28,562 bases of DNA from the NCBI GenBank assembly GCA_947461015.1, contig CANHIR010000004.1, positions 1 to 28,562 of the forward strand, given 5' to 3'. Positions 22,982-28,562 of the stretch are shown piece after piece. This stretch comes from Bacteroidota bacterium. Lineage in GTDB: Bacteria; Bacteroidota; Bacteroidia; Chitinophagales; Chitinophagaceae. The position numbers and the translations under genes are program-made. The notes below the pieces were generated by a model, which was given only the letters and a program-made list of their open reading frames with translations, searched no databases and was not told the DNA's origin. The stretch's first letter is position 1; every line of letters begins with the position of its first letter.

Positions 22982-24553
22982 TTAAAATGGACTGTCTTCG
23001 TTAATACCTTCATCAAACTCGCCACCATTCATGCGACTTCCTTGTATAAAGAAGCGACCGCCGTCACCAGGACCATTATCATTAAAGCTTGAAATAGATT
23101 TAAGATTACTTGGAACACCTGGAAGGCTACCTGAATCACCATCCCATTCTTCGAATCTTTGAATATCTAAACGTGCTCTTAATTTTATTAAGTCCAGAGA
23201 GCCGTTTCTGTGCTTGGCAATTCTAATATGCGTTTCGCCCTGCGTGCTTTCGCCCATTTCATTGCTCATTACTTCATAGTATTCTGGACGATAAATAAAC
23301 ATAACCATGTCCGCATCCTGCTCAATCGCACCCGATTCACGTAAGTCACTTAACTGTGGCATCTTACTTTCTTTTCTCGTTTCCACTGCACGACTTAATT
23401 GTGATAAGGCAATGATAGGTATTTGTAATTCTTTTGCCAACGCTTTTAAACTTCGAGAGATATTGCTAATCTCTTGTTCACGATTTGAATTCCTATCTCC
23501 AGACCCACTCATTAATTGCAAATAGTCAATAATAATCATTTTAACCTGATGCTTATTTACCAGTCTTCTTGCCTTGGCCCTGAATTCAAAAATATTCAAT
23601 GCAGCTGTATCATCAATATAAATAGGGGCGGTCTCTAATTTTTTAATACCCTTGCTGTGTAATTGTTGGTATTCATAATCCTCTAATTTACCGCGGGATA
23701 TTTTCTCCATTTTAATTTCACTCTCGGCACTCAAAATTCTTTGTACCAACTGGGAGGCACTCATCTCCAAACTAAAAAATCCAACGGCCTGTGGTTTGGT
23801 TGGGTGCAATGCAGCATTACGGGCAAGATTCAATGCAAATGCGGTTTTACCCACCGAAGGTCTTGCTGCCAAAATAATTAAATCCGTTGGTTGCCATCCG
23901 TAAGTAATTCTATCTAAAGAATTAAAGCCACTTGGCACACCCGAAATTTCGTCTTTCTTGGTTCTTAATTCATCAATTCTATTTACCGCATCGGCCAATG
24001 CGTTTTGAATATCCACGAAATTCTTTTTCAAGTAATTGTTCGTGATATTAAACATCTTGGTTTCACTATCGTCTAACAAATCAAAAACATCGGTGCTGTC
24101 TTCATATGCATTCGCAATCACTTCACCACTAATTCTAATCAATTCTCTTTGAATAAACTTTTGCAAAACTATTCTGGCATGCGCATCAATATTGGCAGTA
24201 GATACCACCACATTGGTTAATTTTGAAATATAATAAGCGCCACCTACTAAGTCCAACTGCTCGCGCTTTTTTAAAGCTTCCACCACAGTTAACATATCAA
24301 TAGGTTGATTCTCCATTTGTAAACCCTGCATGGCTTGGAAAATCATTTGATGTGCGTCGCTATAGAAACATTCTGGTTTTAAAATTTCAGTAACCGTATC
24401 AAATGCGCTTTTCTCCAATAATATTCCCCCAAGCACTGCTTCTTCCAGTTCTTTTGCCTGAGGTGGAATTTTGCCATACATCATTGAACTAATGTCCACA
24501 TTCGTACTTTTCTTTCTAGTCTTACTGTTCGTATTAATATTAGGAATGGGCAT
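22982..24553 (-). CDS. dnaB: Replicative DNA helicase DnaB
   Basis: DnaB is the hexameric helicase that unwinds DNA at the replication fork. The 523-residue product has the N-terminal helical domain (PPQAKELEEAVLGGILLEKSAF, from about residue 30), the linker region, and the RecA-like C-terminal domain with Walker A AARPSVGKTAFALNLA (about residue 230), GFFSLEMSASQLVQRIL, Walker B MIIIDYLQLMSG, and LRESGAIEQDADMVMFIYRPEYY. No intein is present. The start is the ATG at 24553 (MPIPNINTNSK); in-frame codons upstream to 24655 do not resemble the family. A Gly/Asn-rich acidic C-terminal tail is seen, as in other Bacteroidota. Confidence 0.96.
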   Translation of the reverse strand: MPIPNINTNSKTRKKSTNVDISSMMYGKIPPQAKELEEAVLGGILLEKSAFDTVTEILKPECFYSDAHQMIFQAMQGLQMENQPIDMLTVVEALKKREQLDLVGGAYYISKLTNVVVSTANIDAHARIVLQKFIQRELIRISGEVIANAYEDSTDVFDLLDDSETKMFNITNNYLKKNFVDIQNALADAVNRIDELRTKKDEISGVPSGFNSLDRITYGWQPTDLIILAARPSVGKTAFALNLARNAALHPTKPQAVGFFSLEMSASQLVQRILSAESEIKMEKISRGKLEDYEYQQLHSKGIKKLETAPIYIDDTAALNIFEFRAKARRLVNKHQVKMIIIDYLQLMSGSGDRNSNREQEISNISRSLKALAKELQIPIIALSQLSRAVETRKESKMPQLSDLRESGAIEQDADMVMFIYRPEYYEVMSNEMGESTQGETHIRIAKHRNGSLDLIKLRARLDIQRFEEWDGDSGSLPGVPSNLKSISSFNDNGPGDGGRFFIQGSRMNGGEFDEGINEDSPF

Positions 24554-24684
24554 AAAAATCTTAGTTTTCTTACTACGAAAATGAGTGCTAAAATGGAGAT
24601 GAAGAAATTTATTTTCAATTTTGAATATCCACAATTGAAACAAGCTAGAATGCACATGTTTTTAGGGTTATGCACCTGTTTTAC

Positions 24685-24700
24685 ACCTCAAAAATGAGGT
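24685..24700. promoter_or_regulatory. Hairpin/palindrome in the dnaB-pheT divergent region
   Basis: ACCTCA-AAAA-TGAGGT is a perfect 6-bp inverted repeat with a 4-base spacer. It lies 84 bases before pheT and 131 before dnaB in a 215-base non-coding gap. No T-run follows on either strand, so an operator or an RNA leader structure is more likely than a terminator. The rest of the gap shows no ORF that I can support. Confidence 0.25.
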
Positions 24701-24737
24701 TATTCACGCTAGGCTAGATAAGGCCCAAAAAATTGCT

Positions 24738-24745
24738 TATTTTTG
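24738..24745 (+). promoter_or_regulatory. -7 element for pheT (TATTTTTG)
   Basis: TATTTTTG matches TAnnTTTG exactly and ends 23 bases before the pheT ATG, predicting a leader of about 15-20 bases. No clear -33 TTG is visible. Confidence 0.5.
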
Positions 24746-24768
24746 AAGCCATACATTAAAGTGCATAT

Positions 24769-27180
24769 ATGACCATTAGTTACAATTGGCTGAGTGAATA
24801 TTTACCAAAAACCATTAGCCCGGAACAATTATCTACCATTTTAACTTCAATTGGGTTGGAAGTAGAGTCCTTGGAGAAAATGGAGAATTTTAAAGGGGGG
24901 TTGGCTGGATTGGTAGTAGGGGAAGTAGTGGAATTAAGCCAGCATCCTAATGCGGACAAATTAAAATTGGCCAAAGTAAACACTGGGGGTGAGCGTGCTT
25001 TGCATATTGTTTGCGGTGCTAGTAATATTGCAATGGGTCAAAAGGTGGTTGTAGCTGTCATTGGGACCACTATTTATCCAAAAGGTGCTGATGCTGGAAT
25101 AACCATGAAATTGGCTAAGATTAGAGGAGAAGAAAGCGAGGGAATGATTTGTGCCGAAGATGAAATTGGTGTAAGTGATGATCATGGGGGAATTATTGTT
25201 TTGGATGCAAGTGTTAAGGTTGGCACTCCAGTAAGTGAATTGTACGCCTATTATCAGGATTGGATTTATGAAATTGGGCTTACGCCTAATCGGATGGATG
25301 CGATGAGTCATTATGGTGTTGCCAAGGATGTATGTGCTTATTTATCTTATCACGAAGCGCCCATATTGGCTGTAAGTCCCTTTAAGTTGGTAGCTGCGAA
25401 AGATGCTGCTGTAAAGCCGTTTAAAGTAATTATTGAAGCCGAAAATGCATGTGCGCGTTATAGTGGATTGGTAATTGAAGGAGTGCAAGTAAAGGAATCG
25501 CCTAGTTGGTTAAAAAACCGTTTACAAGCGATTGGTGTTCGTAGCATTAATAATATAGTTGACATCACGAATTATATTTTACACGAAACTGGCCAGCCTT
25601 TGCATGCATTTGATGCCGATCAAATTAAGGATGCAACGGTAGTGGTAAAAAAATATCCTGCTGGAAGTTTATTTGTAACCTTGGATGGCACCGAAAGAAA
25701 ATTAACTGCCAACGATTTAATGATTTCAGATACTGAAAAACCTTTGTGCATAGCGGGTGTATTTGGAGGTTTAAAAAGTGGTGTTTCCGCCAGCACTTCA
25801 AAAATATTTTTAGAAAGTGCCTGGTTTGAAAACATACATGTGCGTAAAACATCTTTACACCATGGACTTAGAACCGACGCTGCTACGCGCTTTGAGAAGG
25901 GCGTAGATATTGCAGGCACAGTGAATGTTTTAGAACGCGCTGCACAAATGATACAGGAATTGGCTGGCGGTAAATGCAGTGAAGTGGTAGATATGTATCC
26001 AAATCCAGCTACCAAAACAAAAGTGGTATTAACCTACGCTTATTTGAAAAAATTAAGTGGCAAAATTTATCCAACGGAAAAAGTAAAAACCATTTTAACA
26101 AGCTTAGGTTTTGAAGTGTTAAATGAAAATGCAGAAAGTATTGAAGTGGCAGTTCCTTATCATAAACCCGACATTAGCTTGCCAGCCGATTTGGTGGAAG
26201 AAGTATTGCGTATTGATGGCTTGGACAACATTGAAATTCCAAGCGCTATTACCATGAGCCCTTCCATTGATCCATTGGAGCAAAAAGAAAAATTCAAAGA
26301 AAAAATTGCCAACTATTTAGTGGGTAGAGGTTTCACTGAAATACTTACCAACTCCATCACCAATAGCGCGTACTTTAGCGAGGAGACTTTGGCGACATCT
26401 GTAAAAATGTTAAATAATCTTACTGCAGAATTGGATGTGATGCGTCCTAGTATGTTAGAGACTGGACTAGAAACCATTGCATATAATTTAAATAGACAAA
26501 ACAATACCATTTCTTTTTTTGAAATAGGCAAAGTATATGGTAAATCTAATGCTGGAAAATATTATGAATCCGAGCAGTTGGCAATATATGTTTCAGGAAA
26601 ACAAAAAGCAGATGGCTGGAGAACCAAAGGAATGGATCAGGATTATTTCGTAGCCAAGGGGTTAGCCATTTCGGTGTTAGAGTTATTAGCAATTAAAGGA
26701 GTGCAAGAAAAAAATGTAATAAGTGGAATCACCGAATTGGTATGGAATAAAAAGACTATTGGTCAAATTGAAATGTTGGGTACAAAGAAGCTACAAGCCT
26801 TTGGAATCAAGCAACCTGTGTTCTTTATCCACTTTGATTTGGCGAGTATATTAAATGCATATGAAAGCAAAAAAGTAGTGTACAAAGAGGTCTCAAAATA
26901 TCCATCGGTAGAAAGAGATTTAGCGCTGGTGATTGAAAAATCGACAGCTTATGAAACCATCGTTTCGAGCATTAATGAGGCTAAGTTGGATGCTTTAACA
27001 TCCACCCGCGTTTTTGATATTTTTGAAAGTGATAAATTGGGGGAAGGTAAAAAATCGGTTGCCATTAATTTTGTTTTCAACGCAGCTGATAAAACTTTAA
27101 CAGATGTTGAAATTGATGCAATGATGAAAAAACTAATACAGTTGTTTGAAAAAAATATGCAAGCTGAAATTAGAAAATAA
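24769..27180 (+). CDS. pheT: Phenylalanine--tRNA ligase beta subunit
   Basis: PheT is the large subunit of the alpha2-beta2 enzyme that charges tRNA-Phe. The 803-residue product has the usual start MTISYNWLSEYLP, an EMAP/OB-type tRNA-binding domain (about 40-150; VGEVVELSQHPNADKLKLAKV, GMICAEDEIG), the B3/B4 editing domain (SINNIVDITNYILHETGQPLHAFD, LCIAGVFGG), the B5 domain (about 410-480, ending DLVEEVLRIDGLDNI), the catalytic-like core (EILTNSITN, FFEIGKVY) and the C-terminal FDX-ACB anticodon-binding domain (SKYPSVERDLALVIEK). Length is typical. pheS is not adjacent, which is usual in this phylum. The coiled-coil gene and zapA follow in the same direction. Confidence 0.97.
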   Translation: MTISYNWLSEYLPKTISPEQLSTILTSIGLEVESLEKMENFKGGLAGLVVGEVVELSQHPNADKLKLAKVNTGGERALHIVCGASNIAMGQKVVVAVIGTTIYPKGADAGITMKLAKIRGEESEGMICAEDEIGVSDDHGGIIVLDASVKVGTPVSELYAYYQDWIYEIGLTPNRMDAMSHYGVAKDVCAYLSYHEAPILAVSPFKLVAAKDAAVKPFKVIIEAENACARYSGLVIEGVQVKESPSWLKNRLQAIGVRSINNIVDITNYILHETGQPLHAFDADQIKDATVVVKKYPAGSLFVTLDGTERKLTANDLMISDTEKPLCIAGVFGGLKSGVSASTSKIFLESAWFENIHVRKTSLHHGLRTDAATRFEKGVDIAGTVNVLERAAQMIQELAGGKCSEVVDMYPNPATKTKVVLTYAYLKKLSGKIYPTEKVKTILTSLGFEVLNENAESIEVAVPYHKPDISLPADLVEEVLRIDGLDNIEIPSAITMSPSIDPLEQKEKFKEKIANYLVGRGFTEILTNSITNSAYFSEETLATSVKMLNNLTAELDVMRPSMLETGLETIAYNLNRQNNTISFFEIGKVYGKSNAGKYYESEQLAIYVSGKQKADGWRTKGMDQDYFVAKGLAISVLELLAIKGVQEKNVISGITELVWNKKTIGQIEMLGTKKLQAFGIKQPVFFIHFDLASILNAYESKKVVYKEVSKYPSVERDLALVIEKSTAYETIVSSINEAKLDALTSTRVFDIFESDKLGEGKKSVAINFVFNAADKTLTDVEIDAMMKKLIQLFEKNMQAEIRK

Positions 27181-27215
27181 CTATATTCAATAATCTATTC
27201 AAATAAGCAACGACA

Positions 27216-27506
27216 ATGGTTGATTTAAATAATTCCATCTCAAACCTGCATGAAAAGCTCTCCGCTTTATTAAAAAAGTATGCGCAGTTGGAAAAAGAAA
27301 ATCACCAATTAAAAACAGCTATAGAGCAGCAAAGTGCCACACAACAGCAATTGGAAGGTAAGCTTAAGGAAACGCAAGCCCAATTAACGGCTGCTATGAT
27401 GCAACAAGGGGCTGCAATGGACCCGGTTCAAAAAGCAAAATTGGTCAAACAAATTGATCAGTATATTAAAGAAATTGACCAAAGCATAAGTAATTTAAAT
27501 GCCTAA
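27216..27506 (+). CDS. Small coiled-coil protein next to ZapA
   Basis: The 96-residue product is almost wholly helical: heptad-like leucines in SISNLHEKLSALLKKYAQLEKEN, a Gln-rich middle (EQQSATQQQLEGKLKETQAQL) and a second helix (AKLVKQIDQYIKEIDQSISNL). No signal peptide, membrane segment or cysteine is present, so it should be cytoplasmic. It lies between pheT and zapA, 18 bases before zapA. Its size, coiled coil and position recall ZapB, the short coiled-coil partner of ZapA in enterobacteria, but I cannot show homology, and a role in division is inference. Confidence 0.7.
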   Translation: MVDLNNSISNLHEKLSALLKKYAQLEKENHQLKTAIEQQSATQQQLEGKLKETQAQLTAAMMQQGAAMDPVQKAKLVKQIDQYIKEIDQSISNLNA

Positions 27507-27524
27507 TCCGCTAATTAAAAAGCA

Positions 27525-27839
27525 ATGAGCACAGCGCAAAACAATCCCAACGATATGATCCCGGTAAATATTACCATTGCCGATCGCACTTATAGGGTGA
27601 GAATTGCCCCTAAGGATGAGGAAGCTGTGCGTAAAACTGCGGCATTGATCAACCAAAAAATGGTAGAATTCAAGAATTTATACGCTGGCAAGGATAGTCA
27701 AGATTATATTTCCATGGTGCTTTTATGGTTTACCACCGAGCAGCAGTCCAATGGGCAAAACTTATATGAGCTAGAAAACCTTCAAAATCAGATTGAAAGT
27801 CTAACAGCGAGCATTGAAAAAGTGGTTTCCGGGACATAA
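27525..27839 (+). CDS. zapA: Cell division protein ZapA
   Basis: ZapA crosslinks FtsZ filaments in the Z-ring. The 104-residue product has the ZapA pattern: IPVNITIADRTYRVRIAP at the N-terminal beta part, then EEAVRKTAALINQKMVEFKNLY, the central helix with QDYISMVLLWFTTEQ, and a C-terminal coiled coil (ENLQNQIESLTASIEKV). The length matches the family. It precedes the putative non-coding RNA and rny. Confidence 0.9.
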   Translation: MSTAQNNPNDMIPVNITIADRTYRVRIAPKDEEAVRKTAALINQKMVEFKNLYAGKDSQDYISMVLLWFTTEQQSNGQNLYELENLQNQIESLTASIEKVVSGT

Positions 27840-27885
27840 TTAGCAGAAGCTCACCCATTTTCCTCAAAACATTCCTTAAATTCTT

Positions 27886-27893
27886 TATCTTCG
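27886..27893 (+). promoter_or_regulatory. -7 element before the zapA-rny non-coding RNA (TATCTTCG)
   Basis: TATCTTCG is identical to the element in front of gpsA. It lies in non-coding DNA 46 bases after the zapA stop and directly before the predicted hairpin RNA, so transcription should begin close to 27897-27902. Confidence 0.45.
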
Positions 27894-27895
27894 TA

Positions 27896-28028
27896 GCTGA
27901 ACCTTTGACGAATTATATTTAATCGTAATAGATTGTCTTGCAGTGTAGTATATAAACTAAGCCGCAAAGATGATTGTCAACGATCTATCATAATATTTTC
28001 AAACAGAAAAGGGGCAGTATGATTTTTT
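27896..28028 (+). ncRNA. Probable structured non-coding RNA, 6S-like (ssrS candidate)
   Basis: The 210-base gap between zapA and rny folds by eye into one long unbranched hairpin. Pairs seen: GCTG/CAGT (27896-27899 with 28015-28018), CCTTT/AAAGG (27902-27906 with 28008-28012), ATTAT/ATAAT (27912-27916 with 27990-27994), ATCGT/ACGAT (27922-27926 with 27980-27984), then a 9x9 open bubble (27927-27935 against 27971-27979), then TCTTGC/GCAAAGA with one bulged A, and an apical TAGT/ACTA hairpin (27946-27959). A run of eight T (28023-28030) follows, and a -7 element precedes. A central bubble in an unbranched rod is the architecture of 6S RNA, the RNA polymerase regulator, and ssrS is also next to zapA in enterobacteria. 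It is shorter than typical 6S. The alternative is a structured 5' leader of rny. Confidence 0.5.
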
Positions 28029-28049
28029 TTAAACAACAAGAATTTAACA

Positions 28050-28562
28050 ATGGAACCATCAATATTATTGATCATAGTAGGAGCGTCTTCGCTTATAGGC
28101 GGACTCCTAGTAGGCAAATTGGTATTTGCCCGTAATACAAAAAAACAAGTAGAAGATGCAGAAGCACAAGCAGCTAGCATTTTAAAAGAAGCAGAATTAA
28201 GAGCCGAAACAGTAAAGAAAGAAAAGCAGTTAGAGGCTAAAGAACGCTTTGTACAATTAAAGGCCGATCACGATAGGGAGCTTTTAGAAAAGAACAAGAA
28301 AATTGGCGAAGCAGAAAATAGAATTAAGCAAAACGAGCTTAACATTAATCAGAAAGTGGCTGCTTTGGATAAGCAAATCAAAGACAACGATGTAATCAAA
28401 GAAAAATTAAATCGGGAAATTGATTTAGTAAATGTAAAGCGTACCGAATTAGAAAAGCACCAAGAAGAACATATTCGTCGCTTAGAAAAAATTGCGAATT
28501 TAAGTGCCGAAGATGCAAAGCAACAATTAATAGAAAGCCTTAAGAACGAGGCACAGACACAG
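28050..28562 (+). CDS. rny: Ribonuclease Y, N-terminal part (runs off the window)
   Basis: The frame is open from ATG 28050 to the window end (171 codons, no stop). It begins MEPSILLIIVGASSLIGGLL, a single N-terminal membrane anchor (about residues 4-22), followed by a long charged coiled coil rich in Ala, Glu, Lys and Gln (KKQVEDAEAQAASILKEAEL onward, with repeated KEKQLEAKE and EKLNREIDLV). This is the N-terminal pattern of RNase Y (DUF3552), the membrane-bound endoribonuclease that starts mRNA decay. The KH and HD catalytic domains must lie beyond the window. The position after zapA supports the call. Confidence 0.88.
   Translation, partial: MEPSILLIIVGASSLIGGLLVGKLVFARNTKKQVEDAEAQAASILKEAELRAETVKKEKQLEAKERFVQLKADHDRELLEKNKKIGEAENRIKQNELNINQKVAALDKQIKDNDVIKEKLNREIDLVNVKRTELEKHQEEHIRRLEKIANLSAEDAKQQLIESLKNEAQTQ

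Noticed and set aside
25620..26015. 131-codon open frame on the minus strand inside pheT
   Set aside because: Fully inside the well-conserved PheT B3/B4-B5 region and shows no recognisable domain; it is a shadow of the coding strand.
1..28562. Mobile elements, CRISPR arrays, tRNA/rRNA genes, phage or defence systems
   Set aside because: No transposase, integrase or Cas-like products, no regular direct repeats and no tRNA cloverleaf were seen; gene content is core genome throughout.

Overview
The window is AT-rich bacterial chromosome from the phylum Bacteroidota, most likely a Chitinophagaceae-like member. Evidence: a complete gldKLMN cluster (type IX secretion/gliding motor, restricted to this phylum), phylum-typical families (DUF4271, DUF4783, the Haem_bd cytochrome-like domain), start regions without Shine-Dalgarno sequences but rich in A, and several matches to the Bacteroidota -7 promoter element TAnnTTTG. 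The family assignment is inferred from gene content and order only.

Layout. 1-540: 3' end of an RND-efflux periplasmic adaptor with its own terminator. 619-2779: gpsA and hemW, convergent. 2849-6735: DUF4271 membrane protein, a HemD-like protein and a YyaL/DUF255 thioredoxin-domain protein, a probable operon divergent from hemW. 6865-11394: gldK-gldL-gldM-gldN, closed by a strong terminator that lies inside the 3' end of the convergent uvrC gene. 11409-13694: uvrC and a DUF2721 membrane protein, divergent from a palindromic promoter. 13700-18281 (minus): an MsbA-like ABC exporter, engB, a haem-binding-domain protein and gpmI. 18401-19158 (plus): DUF4783 protein and a SUI1/YciH-type factor. 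19160-24553 (minus): dnaX, a GNAT-like protein, rsmE and dnaB, read in the order dnaB-rsmE-GNAT-dnaX. 24769-28562 (plus): pheT, a small coiled-coil protein, zapA, a probable structured non-coding RNA and the 5' part of rny.

Functionally this is mostly core genome: replication (dnaB, dnaX), translation and ribosome biogenesis (pheT, engB, rsmE, SUI1), repair (uvrC), division (zapA), central metabolism (gpsA, gpmI) and protein secretion/motility (gldKLMN). I found no mobile elements, CRISPR arrays, tRNAs, rRNAs or phage genes, and no clearly new multi-gene system. The observations most worth a second look are at fine scale: an A10 run in dnaX at the gamma/tau boundary where both single-base slips meet a stop within a few codons; an unbranched hairpin RNA with a 9x9 central bubble between zapA and rny (6S-like); a perfectly palindromic divergent promoter; promoters so close to start codons that transcripts should be leaderless; and a GldK without a lipobox cysteine.

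Nearly every intergenic region is under 220 bases. The two longest are 24554-24768 (dnaB/pheT) and 27840-28049 (zapA/rny), both described below; no gene-free stretch exceeds 300 bases.
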